NCBI RefSeq assembly: GCF_040117685.2 | Contig: NZ_JBEDYP020000015.1 | Location: 62,001-126,000 of the forward strand | Source: Gracilimonas sp040117685 | GTDB taxonomy: Bacteria; Bacteroidota; Rhodothermia; Balneolales; Balneolaceae | Length of the DNA stretch: 64,000 nucleotides | Reading direction: 5' to 3' | Shown: positions 37,084 through 46,133 of the stretch, in pieces | Position numbering within the stretch: the stretch's first letter is position 1 | Layout: each line of letters starts with the position of its first letter | The notes under the pieces: model-generated | Told to the model about the DNA's origin: nothing | Database searches by the model: none | The model's input: only the letters and a program-made list of their open reading frames with translations | Program-made: the position numbers and the translations under genes

Positions 37084-37329
37084 TTAATCTTCTTCTTCAC
37101 GCATGTATTTACGTTGCAGATACATGTCCGCAATTAACCAGATAACTGGGTAGGGTGGGAATAATACGGCTAATATAATCTGCCAGTCTTTACCTTTCTT
37201 TTGCCCGCCGTCATAGGGAAGGGAAATACCTGCAATTCCCGCTATCCACAAAATGAAAAAGATAAACAGAGAGAACGCGGTAATGAGCGCGCCGAAGAAA
37301 CCAAGATTGTCATAAAAGCTTTGAAGCAT
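37084..37329 (-). CDS. Small two-helix membrane protein
   Basis: 81 residues with two membrane helices (about 11-33 and 46-66) separated by a short GGQKKGKDW loop, and an acidic end (REEED). It resembles small conserved inner-membrane proteins of the YqaE/PLDc_N size class, but I cannot assign it. It is convergent with the barrel gene and divergent from der. Confidence 0.6.
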   Translation of the reverse strand: MLQSFYDNLGFFGALITAFSLFIFFILWIAGIAGISLPYDGGQKKGKDWQIILAVLFPPYPVIWLIADMYLQRKYMREEED

Positions 37330-37395
37330 AGTTAATATAGTGCTGAATAATGCGTACCTTTATTGCTTGTTTAATCTAAGAATCTAAGACTTAAA

Positions 37396-38706
37396 ATGCT
37401 CCCAGTAGTTTCCATTGTAGGACGCCCTAACGTTGGTAAATCCACATTATTTAACAGACTCATCGGAACCCGTAAAGCAATTGTTCATGACGAGTATGGT
37501 GTAACCAGAGACCGACACTACGGAGAATCGTTCTGGAACGGTCGCGACTTCACCGTAATTGACACCGGGGGATACCTGCCAGACGAAATGAATGTTATGG
37601 TTGTTGGAATCCGTGAACAGGTGCACATTGCACTCGAAGAGTCGGATGTGATTTTATTTGTGGTGGATGTAAAGGATGGAATCAACACGCTCGATAAAGC
37701 TGTAGCCAATCTATTACGCCAGCAGGATAAACCCGTATTGCTGGTTAGTAACAAAGCTGATAATGAAGAACGACGCATGAACTCAACCGAGTTCTATGAG
37801 CTTGGCTTTGAAGAACTGTTTCCTGTGAGCTCTATTAATGGAACAGGGACCGGTAACTTACTGGACCGTGTAGCGGAATTACTGCCGGAAGAAGAAGAGC
37901 CGGAAGAGGAGAGTGACATCCCAAAACTAGCTTTTATCGGGCGCCCGAATGTAGGGAAAAGCAGCTTGTTTAATGCTTTATTGAATGACGAAAGGGCTAT
38001 TGTTACTGACATTGCCGGCACTACCCGTGACTCCATCAACAGTAATCTGGAGTATGACGGGAAAGAATACCTGCTTGTAGATACCGCCGGACTGCGAAAA
38101 CGCACCAAAGTAAAAGAGAATATTGAGTTCTATAGCACCATTCGGACCGATCGGGCTATCCGTGAGTGCGATATCGCAATCCTCATTGTTGATGCCATGC
38201 AGGGCTTCGATGCTCAGGATAAACGGGTAATAAGGGAGGCTGAAAAATTTAATAAGGGGCTTGTCATTGTTCTGAATAAGTGGGACTTAGTTCCTGAGAA
38301 AGACACCAACACCGTTCGCGAATTTGAAGATTATATTTACACCACGGTCCCTCAGCTTTATTACGTTCCGATCGTAACCATATCAGCACTGAACAAAACC
38401 CGAATTCACCGGGTCTTGAATGTAGCTGATGAGGTCATTGCTGAACGCAGAAAGGAAATCCCTACGCCTGACTTCAATGATTTTCTGGAGCAAATGCTGG
38501 GAGAGAAGCCCCTGCCAATGAAAAGGGGACAACAGCTAAAGATTACTTATGCAACCCAGGTAAAAAGTAATCCACCCGTGTTTAAGTTTTTTATGAACAG
38601 CCCGCATGAACTCCCTCCGAACTACCGCAAGTACATTGAAAATAAAATCCGGGAACGATTTGGGTTCCTGGGCGTTCCGATTACCATGGTTTTCCGCCAA
38701 AAATAA
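37396..38706 (+). CDS. der: Ribosome biogenesis GTPase Der
   Basis: 436 residues with two tandem GTPase domains, which is unique to Der (EngA). The first G1 is GRPNVGKSTLFNRL (residue 8 on), with DTGG and NKAD. The second G1 is GRPNVGKSSLFNAL (near 182), with DTAG and NKWD. A KH-like C-terminal domain follows (PPVFKFFMNSPHELP). It acts in 50S subunit assembly. A transcription start is plausible in the 66-base gap upstream (TACCTTTA at about 37358). Confidence 0.97.
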   Translation: MLPVVSIVGRPNVGKSTLFNRLIGTRKAIVHDEYGVTRDRHYGESFWNGRDFTVIDTGGYLPDEMNVMVVGIREQVHIALEESDVILFVVDVKDGINTLDKAVANLLRQQDKPVLLVSNKADNEERRMNSTEFYELGFEELFPVSSINGTGTGNLLDRVAELLPEEEEPEEESDIPKLAFIGRPNVGKSSLFNALLNDERAIVTDIAGTTRDSINSNLEYDGKEYLLVDTAGLRKRTKVKENIEFYSTIRTDRAIRECDIAILIVDAMQGFDAQDKRVIREAEKFNKGLVIVLNKWDLVPEKDTNTVREFEDYIYTTVPQLYYVPIVTISALNKTRIHRVLNVADEVIAERRKEIPTPDFNDFLEQMLGEKPLPMKRGQQLKITYATQVKSNPPVFKFFMNSPHELPPNYRKYIENKIRERFGFLGVPITMVFRQK

Positions 38707-38728
38707 ATTAGAAAAGCTCATAAATAAC

Positions 38729-38760
38729 TTTGATGCTAACCCAACAATGGTTTATTTTTG
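38729..38760 (+). promoter_or_regulatory. Promoter of nuoI
   Basis: TTTG (38729-38732), 20 bases, then TATTTTTG (38753-38760), an exact match to the Bacteroidota pattern TTTG / TAnnTTTG. The expected start near 38767 leaves a leader of about 29 bases before the nuoI ATG. Confidence 0.6.
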
Positions 38761-38795
38761 AGTGCTAATACAGACACGAAAACGATTCGAATTGA

Positions 38796-39485
38796 ATGGC
38801 TAAGAATCTTGAAAAACCTACAGTAAACGCACTAAGCGATAATTACAAGAATGAGCGAAAGCTCAATTTTCTTGAAAAACTGTATCTGCCTGAGATATTG
38901 AAGGGAATGTGGTATTCCTTTAAGCAAATGTTTCAGCCCTCATTTACGCTCAATTATCCGGAAGAAAAGTGGGATCCACCGGCAATTTTCCGGGGTCGTC
39001 CGGTTTTGGTTGAAGACCATAATAAAGAGCGTTGCGTAGCTTGTGGATTGTGTGCCCGGGCTTGCCCTCCGCTTGCCATTAGCATGCAGGCCAAAGAGAC
39101 CGAAGATGAGAAGGAGAGATATCCTGACTTTTTTGAAATTAACATGCTGCGATGCATTTACTGCGGGTATTGCGAAGAGGTTTGCCCGGAAGAAGCTATC
39201 GTAATGAGTAAGGATTATGATATTGTATTTGAATCAAGAGAAGATGCCATTTATGATAAAGAGCGTTTACTGGTACCTAAAGAAGACGTAGCTGATCGTC
39301 TCGAGTACCTGAAAAAATATAAGAATCGTCAATTTGGTTCTTTCTGGGATTTCCAGGAAGAAAATAACATTCACTCCGTAAGAGATAGAGACAAGGACTG
39401 GAATACGGGATTGTCTTTGGTTGATATGATTGAGCAGCAAGAAGAAAACGATTCAACCCCGGCATCTTCCAGCTGGAATACCTAA
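38796..39485 (+). CDS. nuoI: NADH-quinone oxidoreductase subunit I-like ferredoxin protein
   Basis: 229 residues with two 4Fe-4S motifs: CVACGLCARACP (about 78-89) and CIYCGYCEEVCP (about 117-128). The N-terminal segment LPEILKGMWYSFKQMF is the NuoI amphipathic helix, and the C-terminal third is an extension rich in charged residues. NuoI carries clusters N6a and N6b of complex I. No other nuo gene is in the window, so this is a detached subunit with its own promoter. Confidence 0.88.
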   Translation: MAKNLEKPTVNALSDNYKNERKLNFLEKLYLPEILKGMWYSFKQMFQPSFTLNYPEEKWDPPAIFRGRPVLVEDHNKERCVACGLCARACPPLAISMQAKETEDEKERYPDFFEINMLRCIYCGYCEEVCPEEAIVMSKDYDIVFESREDAIYDKERLLVPKEDVADRLEYLKKYKNRQFGSFWDFQEENNIHSVRDRDKDWNTGLSLVDMIEQQEENDSTPASSSWNT

Positions 39486-39498
39486 TTACTCTTACAAG

Positions 39499-40029
39499 AT
39501 GGATATAAAACAAAGCCAGATTGATTCACTTATCGATGATGTCGCTTACCTTGAACATGAGGCCGAAGCACTCAAATATGTAATTGATTCTGTTCCTTAT
39601 GATGAAACTCCTCCCGGCCGCAGGTCTATTTCAGAAATTCTTATGTTTCTGGACCATGCTCAACAAAATTATTACCGGGAAGTAATTGAGGATGCTTTCA
39701 AGAGTGTAAGACCCATCAACCTGAATGCATACACCGATCCGGAAGAGACTTTTGAGAAAGACGAAGAACTGGCTAAAGACATTCAGAAGCTCCTTTACAA
39801 AATTTCAAAACACCGCGTTGCCATCTTAAATTTGATTAAGAACATCAACCTAATTGATTGGGAGAGAGAGATTACCAAAGGCAGGCAAACCATATCACTG
39901 TATGAGTTTACCAATCAAATGGTACGAAAAGAACGGGCTACGCTGAAGGAAATAGCTGATCTTGTGCTTACCTATCAAAACAGTAAACAGATGCAGCGGG
40001 AGCTGGAAAGCAGAAATCCCGAAAGCTGA
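39499..40029 (+). CDS. DinB-like four-helix protein
   Basis: I start at the ATG at 39499. An upstream in-frame ATG at 39430 lies inside nuoI and is probably spurious. That gives 176 residues, all helical. EALKYVIDSVPYDETPPGRRSISEILMFLDHAQQNYYREV resembles the DinB/YfiT metal-binding bundle, with a His at the middle helix. It may bind a divalent metal. It is 13 bases behind nuoI and overlaps the next gene by one base. Confidence 0.6.
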   Translation: MDIKQSQIDSLIDDVAYLEHEAEALKYVIDSVPYDETPPGRRSISEILMFLDHAQQNYYREVIEDAFKSVRPINLNAYTDPEETFEKDEELAKDIQKLLYKISKHRVAILNLIKNINLIDWEREITKGRQTISLYEFTNQMVRKERATLKEIADLVLTYQNSKQMQRELESRNPES

Positions 40030-40634
40030 TGGAACCGGCTAAATGGATTGATTTAGTAGTATCACTTTCCTTTGGAACGGTTTGTTTCCTGTTACTGAAG
40101 CGATTTATACAGCGCAGAACCATGCTGGACCTATATTTTAGCCTGGCCGCTTTATTTATTTCCATTCCATACCTGCTTGATCTCTTTCGAATGGAAACAC
40201 CGATAAACCTTTTTCAGTGGGGAAAGCTGGTGGCTGTTACCTTTTATATCAGTGGACTATTGGTACTTATCAGGGAATCCAAACCTATTTTTGCCCGATT
40301 TCCCATGTATCTGACCGCTTTACCGTTTGTAAGTTTTCTTTTTTTCCCACTCATCATCGATTCTATTGTCATAAAGGATCTTATAAACGCAATATACCAG
40401 GGAGGGGCGTTGGCCGTAACCGTACTTGTGTTCACGCTTAATCAGGCCCGTAAACGACGAAGAAGGTATTATATCATAGGTCTCAGCAGTATTGGGGTTT
40501 CTTACCTTGCATATTGGCTCGTATTTAACAGAACAGCCCCGGATTTAATCTGGATTTCAGAAATATTACTCTCGGTGGGAATTCTTTTCATGACTTATCG
40601 ATTTATCAAAAGTGAATATTTTAATAACCAATAG
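40029..40634 (+). CDS. Membrane protein, seven helices, unknown
   Basis: 201 residues with about six or seven membrane helices and a basic central loop (NQARKRRRRYY). Its ATG shares a base with the preceding stop (TGATG). No transport signature or catalytic motif is apparent. The pattern of helices resembles sensor-type 7TM domains (7TMR-like) without an output domain, which is speculation. Confidence 0.6.
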   Translation: MEPAKWIDLVVSLSFGTVCFLLLKRFIQRRTMLDLYFSLAALFISIPYLLDLFRMETPINLFQWGKLVAVTFYISGLLVLIRESKPIFARFPMYLTALPFVSFLFFPLIIDSIVIKDLINAIYQGGALAVTVLVFTLNQARKRRRRYYIIGLSSIGVSYLAYWLVFNRTAPDLIWISEILLSVGILFMTYRFIKSEYFNNQ

Positions 40635-40645
40635 CATTTGAGTGC

Positions 40646-41098
40646 ATGGAAACAGCTCCGGATTTCACACTGAAAAACACCAGGAATGAAGACGTATCAC
40701 TATCCGACTTTAAAGGAGAGAGAAATGTAGTGCTGCTTTTTTTCCCGTTAGCCTTTAGCGGAGTTTGCACTAAAGAGCTTTGTTCTACAAGAGACAACCT
40801 GAAAATCTATAATTCTTTGGATGCCGAAGTGCTCGCCATAAGTATAGACAGCTTTTTTACTTTAAAAGCATTCAAGGAAGCACACAATTTGAATTTTTCG
40901 CTTCTAAGCGACTTCAATAAGGAAGTAAGCGCAAAGTACGACTCATTATATGACAATTATTTCGGTATGAAAGGTGTATCCAAGCGGTCGGTATTTGTGA
41001 TTGACAAAGAGGGAAGAGTTGCTCACCGGGAAATTCTGGAAGACTCAGGTAAAATGCCCAACTTATCTAAAGTACAGGAAGTACTGGCTGACCTGTAG
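40646..41098 (+). CDS. Peroxiredoxin (AhpC/TSA family)
   Basis: 150 residues. The peroxidatic Cys41 lies in FFPLAFSGVCTKELC, a PxxxxxxC context of the BCP/AhpE type. Cys46 is the only other Cys nearby and could resolve it. SIDSFFTLKAFKEAHNLNFSLLSDFN and VFVIDKEGRVAHR are family segments. It reduces peroxides with thiols. It lies 11 bases after the membrane protein and closes the nuoI-dinB-membrane group. Confidence 0.9.
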   Translation: METAPDFTLKNTRNEDVSLSDFKGERNVVLLFFPLAFSGVCTKELCSTRDNLKIYNSLDAEVLAISIDSFFTLKAFKEAHNLNFSLLSDFNKEVSAKYDSLYDNYFGMKGVSKRSVFVIDKEGRVAHREILEDSGKMPNLSKVQEVLADL

Positions 41099-41284
41099 CA
41101 ATCAATTTTACACGGCAAATCTTAGTTTGGATTAAAAAGCATTATTAATAAAGGGAAGAGGACTATATCAAAACAATAACCTTACTTTACATAATATAAA
41201 TTATACGACTTAAATACGATATTTTAATTACAGTATTATAATTATAAAGAGCTTATAAAATCTTCTTACCTTGTCGATAACATG

Positions 41285-41316
41285 TTGGCTCGGCTAAATC
41301 AAATAAATTATCTTAG
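41285..41316 (+). promoter_or_regulatory. Putative promoter of the receiver gene
   Basis: TTG (41285-41287), 21 bases, TATCTTAG (41309-41316), one mismatch from TAnnTTTG. It is followed by the ATG at 41323, so the leader would be only a few bases. The rest of the 224-base gap is AT-rich and holds no gene. Confidence 0.4.
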
Positions 41317-41322
41317 CGCGGT

Positions 41323-41691
41323 ATGAAAATTATTATAGTTGAAGACGATAAAGTTCTTTCCCTGCTTCTTTCGAAAATGATCGAACGACTGGACTATGAG
41401 GTCATGGAAATTATCACTAAGGGTCAGGAAGCTATCGAAAAAATTGAGGCGCTTAATCCCGACCTTGTTTTAATGGATATTATGCTTGAGGATGAAGTTG
41501 ATGGCATTGATGCCATGACTGCCCTTCGGGAAAAATCTAATGATGTTCCGGTTATCTATATTACCGGAAATTCCGATCCGCTGAATCGGGAACGAGCTAA
41601 AACCACCGACTTTGTAGACTACCTGATTAAGCCGGTAAGTTTTGACGAGTTGAAAAGCACCATCAATCGGCTCGCAGAAAAAGAGTCCTGA
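41323..41691 (+). CDS. Single-domain response regulator
   Basis: 122 residues, a bare CheY-like receiver. The acidic pocket is Glu7-Asp8-Asp9, the phosphoacceptor Asp52 is in LVLMDIMLED, Thr is in VIYITGNSD, and Lys in DYLIKPVSF. There is no output domain and no kinase gene nearby, so its partner lies elsewhere. It may work in a phosphorelay. Confidence 0.92.
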   Translation: MKIIIVEDDKVLSLLLSKMIERLDYEVMEIITKGQEAIEKIEALNPDLVLMDIMLEDEVDGIDAMTALREKSNDVPVIYITGNSDPLNRERAKTTDFVDYLIKPVSFDELKSTINRLAEKES

Positions 41692-41711
41692 CATTTCTGC
41701 CGGACTCTTTT
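41680..41711 (+). terminator. Terminator after receiver gene
   Basis: AAAGAGTCC (41680-41688) pairs with GGACTCTTT (41702-41710) across a 13-base loop. The stem starts inside the coding end, and the stop TGA is in the loop. A short T-run is included in the stem. It would end transcription of the receiver gene. Confidence 0.65.
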
Positions 41712-41748
41712 AACCCTATAGACCTATTAATTTTCCTTTATAAGGATA

Positions 41749-42432
41749 TCAGCTATTAGTTTCCTGTAGTCTGAATGCCACAGGCAGGCTGTATCGCACA
41801 ATCACCGGCTGGCCTCTTTGTTTTCCCGGCTTGAATTTAACTTGCTTAACTGCTTTAAGTGCCTCTTCATCACATCCGCCTCCAATTCCCCGAACTACCA
41901 CCGGATCAACAACATTTCCTTCTTTGTCGATGAGGAATTGAACTACTACACGGCCTTCAATTCCTGCTTTAAGTGCCATCTCCGGATAAGTGATGTGCTT
42001 TTGAATAGCTGCCAAACCACCTATCAGTTCCGGCATTTGTTCTACCACAACAAAGATTTCCTCTTCTTCTTCCTGCTCAATCATTCTTGGCGGAGGCGGC
42101 GGTAGTTCCATGACAGCTGCATCCATATCCAGTTCAGAATCCAGATCTATGAGTTCATCTTCAATGATTTCATCGTTGGGAACTTCAACCGGAATCATCG
42201 GTCTTGGTGGTGGTGGCGCCTTAACTTCTTGTTTTGTTTGAACGATCTCCTCCATAAAAACAACTTCCTGCTTAGCAATAAAAGCCTGTTCAGTGTTTTC
42301 AGAAGGTTTGATGGTTAGTTTGGATGCGGAAATGAAAATCAGCAGTGAAAGCATGAAGCCAATTTCCAGGCGGACCAAATAGCCTTTTTTCAGATCATTT
42401 TTGCGGTCGATTATTTTTACCGGGCCTCTCAT
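41749..42432 (-). CDS. TonB-type energy transducer
   Basis: 227 residues. One membrane helix (about 23-40) is preceded by a basic cytoplasmic end. A Pro-rich stretch follows (PPPPRPMIPVEVPNDE, PPPPPRM), then a C-terminal TonB domain (YPEMALKAGIEGRVVVQFLID, GGGCDEEALKAVKQVKFKPGKQRGQPV). It passes proton-motive force to outer-membrane receptors. AAGGAGGA precedes the ATG closely. No ExbB or ExbD is in the window. Confidence 0.92.
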   Translation of the reverse strand: MRGPVKIIDRKNDLKKGYLVRLEIGFMLSLLIFISASKLTIKPSENTEQAFIAKQEVVFMEEIVQTKQEVKAPPPPRPMIPVEVPNDEIIEDELIDLDSELDMDAAVMELPPPPPRMIEQEEEEEIFVVVEQMPELIGGLAAIQKHITYPEMALKAGIEGRVVVQFLIDKEGNVVDPVVVRGIGGGCDEEALKAVKQVKFKPGKQRGQPVIVRYSLPVAFRLQETNS

Positions 42433-42513
42433 AGTATCCTCCTTTGTATTTAGAAGTTACTTAAGAGTACTCCACAATAGTGAAGATTGTATGAAGCGCT
42501 TTTCTCTATCCCT

Positions 42514-43404
42514 TTAAGCGGTGATAACCTTTAAAGCTCCCGGTAAAACTTTAAATGTGTGATGATCATTTTCCGGTACTTGTTCTCCATCAGCATGCGC
42601 CTTAAGTACATGCTCGGTGGAAATGGAAACAGAATCAGTAAAAGAATACTCATCTACCATCTGTTTGTTAAAGGAAAATCCGAATGACAACTTCAGGAAC
42701 TCATAGATAAGCCGGACTCTGGTCACTGATTTCACAACGATAAGCTCAACTTTTCCATCAGAATTTATTGATGAAGGAGAAATTTGGTACTTCCCTCCTT
42801 CAGATTTACCATTCGCTACAGCCACCATCCAAACCTCTTGCTCAATGTCATTGGTTTGTCCTGAAATTGAAATTTTGGTTCTTAAGGGCTTGGATTTGAT
42901 TAAAGCTTTCAATCCACCCATAAAATACCGTAAAAAACCACTCTTAAATCCGGATTTAGACGCATAATAGTTGGTCAGCCCGTCAACCCCAATTCCAAAA
43001 GTATTAAGAAAGTAGCCCCAATCACTACTGACAACATCCACCCGCGTTATTTCTTCCCGGCTCAACGCTTCAACATTACGGTCAAAAACATGATCAAGGC
43101 CAATACTTTGGGCAAAATCATTTCCGCTGCCCAGGGGTATCACTCCAAGAATGCAGTTGCTACCTACAAGTCCGTTAGCTACCCGGTTTACCGTGCCGTC
43201 TCCACCACATGCAATAATATGTGTATGCTCTTCAGCCTTTTGCCGGGCTATTTCTGTAATGGAGTCGTCCTTACTTATATATATGCAGGAAGTACCGGGA
43301 AACCTGGCTTTAAGTTCTGATTCTTTGTTTCTGAAGAAAGCTTCAGCACGAAATGCATTGGATGCACAGTTAATGATGAAACAATATGATGGCTTTTTGC
43401 TCAA
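42514..43404 (-). CDS. Diacylglycerol/lipid kinase (YegS/DgkB-like)
   Basis: 296 residues. The nucleotide motif GGDGT is at 67-71 in IIACGGDGTVNRVANG, followed by LGVIPLGSGNDFAQSIGL. The second domain shows FLNTFGIGVDG and VMVAVANGKSEGGKYQISP. It phosphorylates a lipid such as diacylglycerol or a related alcohol. Its start overlaps the DUF952 gene upstream by four bases. Confidence 0.9.
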   Translation of the reverse strand: MSKKPSYCFIINCASNAFRAEAFFRNKESELKARFPGTSCIYISKDDSITEIARQKAEEHTHIIACGGDGTVNRVANGLVGSNCILGVIPLGSGNDFAQSIGLDHVFDRNVEALSREEITRVDVVSSDWGYFLNTFGIGVDGLTNYYASKSGFKSGFLRYFMGGLKALIKSKPLRTKISISGQTNDIEQEVWMVAVANGKSEGGKYQISPSSINSDGKVELIVVKSVTRVRLIYEFLKLSFGFSFNKQMVDEYSFTDSVSISTEHVLKAHADGEQVPENDHHTFKVLPGALKVITA

Positions 43405-43748
43405 TCGAAATGCTTAACGTTGAGAGAGAATTTCCCTTTTTTATCGGACCTTAGCTTAATTTTGTCGATAATAGCATCTATGGAAACTGCTCCCTGAATG
43501 GCTGTAAACTTAAAGCCGTCTTCTTTGATATGTTTTATGGGTGTTTGAATTCGTAGCGGATCAAACACGATCAACAGCAGTCGTTCTTCACCTTCAAAGT
43601 AATGATTGATCACTTCTTCAGCGTTTTCGCCTGTAAAAGAACGAACATAACCCGACTCTTCGATTGAATCGGGACTAAAGCTTCCGTTATCGGATACATT
43701 TTTCCAATCGGAAGGTTTAATGGCGGTAAATAATAGATCTATTTCCAA
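43401..43748 (-). CDS. DUF952-like protein
   Basis: 115 residues. LLFTAIKPSDW, GSFSPDSIEESGYVRSFT, LLLIVFDPLRIQTPIKHI and FTAIQGAVSIDAI follow the order of the DUF952 fold, a small ADP-ribosyl-type or unknown-function family. The usual FPHIYG segment reads KFTAIQG, so this is a divergent member. It lies between the lipid kinase and the AspA-like gene in one unit. Confidence 0.65.
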   Translation of the reverse strand: MEIDLLFTAIKPSDWKNVSDNGSFSPDSIEESGYVRSFTGENAEEVINHYFEGEERLLLIVFDPLRIQTPIKHIKEDGFKFTAIQGAVSIDAIIDKIKLRSDKKGKFSLNVKHFD

Positions 43749-43760
43749 GGTATCAGTTAG

Positions 43761-44705
43761 TTATTTGTTATATGCAAAATGAATGAGGGCATCGCCCTTA
43801 TTTACTACAGGACAGTTATTTAGACCAATCACCATACCGTCATGTGGAGCCACAACGCGTGAGTTTAATTCCCCATACGGATCCTTAATTGAACCCAGCA
43901 CTTGTCGTTTGTTAAACTCTTCACCAAGCTCGGATTTGGTTATAAATAAACCGGCGTTTTTGGTTCGAATCCATGTAGAATTGTTGAATACTTTTGTGGC
44001 ATTAGGCTCCGGAGCACTCCTGATCATTCCCAGGTATTTCATGAGCCTTTGGGTGCCCTCAATGCCTTCTTCAATACCGGTTTCGTCATAACGAAGCGAT
44101 TCTCCGGTTTCATACACCAGAATTTCCTTTCCTTTTTTATGAGCAGCACTTCGGAAGGACTTTGAGATCAGCGAGGAATGCATCATAACCGGAGCTCCCA
44201 TAGCTGATGCCAGTTCTTTAGCCCTCTTAATTTTGAATGAACAGCGGATTTGTGGGAAATTTGCCCTTGCAGCGCCCCCGGTATGGAAATCAATGCCACA
44301 GTCCACTTCAGGTATAATCTCTTTCATGAGTGTATGGGCCAGCAGTTTTGCCAACGAGCCGCCTTTAGCACCGGGAAAACTTCTATTGATATCTTTACCA
44401 TCCGGCAGACCCCGGGAGTTTTGAATAAAACCGTAAATATTCACAATAGGTATGGCTATAACGGTCCCTTTTTCCGGTACTACAATATCCCGTTCAATCA
44501 TACGGCGAACGATTTCAACCCCGTTCACTTCATCGCCATGCAGACCACCGGTAAGTAACAAAACCGGACCGTCTTCGGGAGCACGATAAACCAGCACGGG
44601 TAAGTCGATACTGGTGTAGGTTGGCAGTCGGGCGATGTTAAGATTTACAATCTTTTGTTCCCCCAGCCCGATTTTCTGCTTATTGATGGTAATAAACTCA
44701 GGCAT
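43761..44705 (-). CDS. Succinylglutamate desuccinylase/aspartoacylase family protein
   Basis: I start at the ATG at 44705, eight bases inside the end of rimK. A frame-compatible start at 44753 would lie deep in rimK. That gives 314 residues. The zinc site is LTGGLHGDEVNG (His, Glu) and DCGIDFHTGG (His), and the DINRSFPG segment is also typical. A C-terminal beta domain (VVAPHDGMVIGLNNCPVVNKGD) completes the fold. It hydrolyses an acyl amide. With RimK next to it, an amino-acyl or glutamyl conjugate is a possible substrate. Confidence 0.85.
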   Translation of the reverse strand: MPEFITINKQKIGLGEQKIVNLNIARLPTYTSIDLPVLVYRAPEDGPVLLLTGGLHGDEVNGVEIVRRMIERDIVVPEKGTVIAIPIVNIYGFIQNSRGLPDGKDINRSFPGAKGGSLAKLLAHTLMKEIIPEVDCGIDFHTGGAARANFPQIRCSFKIKRAKELASAMGAPVMMHSSLISKSFRSAAHKKGKEILVYETGESLRYDETGIEEGIEGTQRLMKYLGMIRSAPEPNATKVFNNSTWIRTKNAGLFITKSELGEEFNKRQVLGSIKDPYGELNSRVVAPHDGMVIGLNNCPVVNKGDALIHFAYNK

Positions 44706-45621
44706 GCTTTTTTGCTTTTTTCTTGCGGGCCGGGTTCTTTTTACGCTCTTCAACCGCTTTTTCTATATAGCGTATGATAGTTGCTGCAATATCCTTTTTA
44801 GTTGTTTTCTCAATCCCTTCCAGTCCGGGTGATGAGTTCACTTCCAAAATCAAGGGGCCCCGATCGGATTGCAGCATATCAACACCGGCAATTTGGAGGT
44901 CCATGGCTCTTGCTGCTGTAAGAGCAGCCTCTTTTTCGGCTTTGGTCAGTTTGATGAGGGTTCCGCTGCCACCCTGGTGAAGATTGGACCGGAATTCTCC
45001 TTCTTTACCCTGCCGTTTCATGGCGCCAACCACTTTACCATCTACCACAAACGCCCGGATATCCGCGCCTTTGGATTCCGAAATAAACTCCTGAACAATC
45101 ACCCTGGCTTTCATCGCATGAAAAGCTTCAATAATGGATTCAGCAGCCTTTTTTGTGGGCCCCAGTACTACGCCGTGTCCCTGCGTGCCTTCCAGTAATT
45201 TCACAATAAGCGGTGCTCCTCCCACCGACTCAATCAGCTTTTTCACCTCTTTGGAATAATTGGTAAACACCGTTTTGGGCAAGCCAACTCCTGAACTTGC
45301 CAAAAGCTGCAGGCTTCGCAGCTTATCTCTTGAACGAACCAAAGCTTGCGAATGCACCGCACTGAAAACTTCCATCATTTCGAACTGGCGAACCACCGCT
45401 GCACCATAAAAAGTAACAGATGCCCCTATACGCGGGATAATGGCATCCAGGTAATCGATCCTCTCACTTTTATAATAAATTTTGGGATTATCCTGCTCTA
45501 TCACGATATCGCATTTCAGGTGGTCAATCACTTCCACATCATGTCCTTTTTCTTCGGCAGCTTCCACTAACCGGGATGTAGAATACAGAGATTTGTTCCT
45601 GGAAAGAATTCCTATTCTCAT
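44698..45621 (-). CDS. rimK: RimK-type ATP-grasp ligase
   Basis: 307 residues. The N-terminal RimK domain is MRIGILSRNKSLYSTSRLVEAAE. The ATP-grasp core follows, with the nucleotide loop LLEGTQGHGVVLG, IVQEFISESKGADIRAFVVDGKVV and the metal-binding ILEVNSSPGLEGIE. It adds glutamate residues, classically to ribosomal protein S6, or makes other peptide-type bonds. The C-terminal tail is strongly basic (RKKNPARKKKAKKHA). It is flanked by a RimB-like protease and an AspA-like hydrolase. Confidence 0.92.
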   Translation of the reverse strand: MRIGILSRNKSLYSTSRLVEAAEEKGHDVEVIDHLKCDIVIEQDNPKIYYKSERIDYLDAIIPRIGASVTFYGAAVVRQFEMMEVFSAVHSQALVRSRDKLRSLQLLASSGVGLPKTVFTNYSKEVKKLIESVGGAPLIVKLLEGTQGHGVVLGPTKKAAESIIEAFHAMKARVIVQEFISESKGADIRAFVVDGKVVGAMKRQGKEGEFRSNLHQGGSGTLIKLTKAEKEAALTAARAMDLQIAGVDMLQSDRGPLILEVNSSPGLEGIEKTTKKDIAATIIRYIEKAVEERKKNPARKKKAKKHA

Positions 45622-45624
45622 TAT

Positions 45625-46080
45625 TTAAGAGTCCTTGTTCTTTAAATTCTTTGAAAGATTTTTACTTGTAACATCCACCATAAAGGGGCCTTTTCTCAGG
45701 AATTTTCTACCGATCAACAACGGGTACTTCATGGCAGAACGATCAGTAAGTGAGAATTCGATAGTATAAACAGAACCGAAAAACTCAATCTTAGTCTGAA
45801 TGAAGTAACGATACTCAATTTCACCGTTCGAACTTTTGACTTCCCGTCTATCAAAGACCGGCATTTCCAGCATCTGCTCATTGTACGCCTCATGGTCAGG
45901 ATCAAGCATATAAAAACGAATCCACGACTGTCCCTCCTTCTCAAAAGGTTCTAAATGATGACAATGCAAGCTTGACGTAAAAGCCCCGGTATCAATTTTG
46001 GCTTCCAAACCGGTAAAATTCCACTCCGGCAAATTTACCAGTTCAATGCGGCCAATAACTTTTTGATTGGATGTATTCAT
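45625..46080 (-). CDS. RimB-like retropepsin-type protease (ATP-dependent zinc protease family)
   Basis: I start at the ATG at 46080. The next upstream ATG (46197) would overlap the divergent phosphatase gene and its promoter. That gives 151 residues. VIGRIELVNLP then EAKIDTGAFTSSLHC carries the DTGA aspartic-protease motif of the PF05618 family, named RimB where it accompanies RimK. IGRKFLRKGPFMVDV closes the domain. It is three bases before rimK, so processing of glutamate-tagged proteins is a reasonable inference. Confidence 0.82.
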   Translation of the reverse strand: MNTSNQKVIGRIELVNLPEWNFTGLEAKIDTGAFTSSLHCHHLEPFEKEGQSWIRFYMLDPDHEAYNEQMLEMPVFDRREVKSSNGEIEYRYFIQTKIEFFGSVYTIEFSLTDRSAMKYPLLIGRKFLRKGPFMVDVTSKNLSKNLKNKDS

Positions 46081-46133
46081 AGGATGTCCAAAAATACAGG
46101 TTTTATTCCCCTTATCACATTTCCATTTAAAAT

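Noticed and set aside
39430..39498. Upstream ATG for the DinB-like gene
   Set aside because: It lies within nuoI in another frame, and the added residues do not resemble the family.
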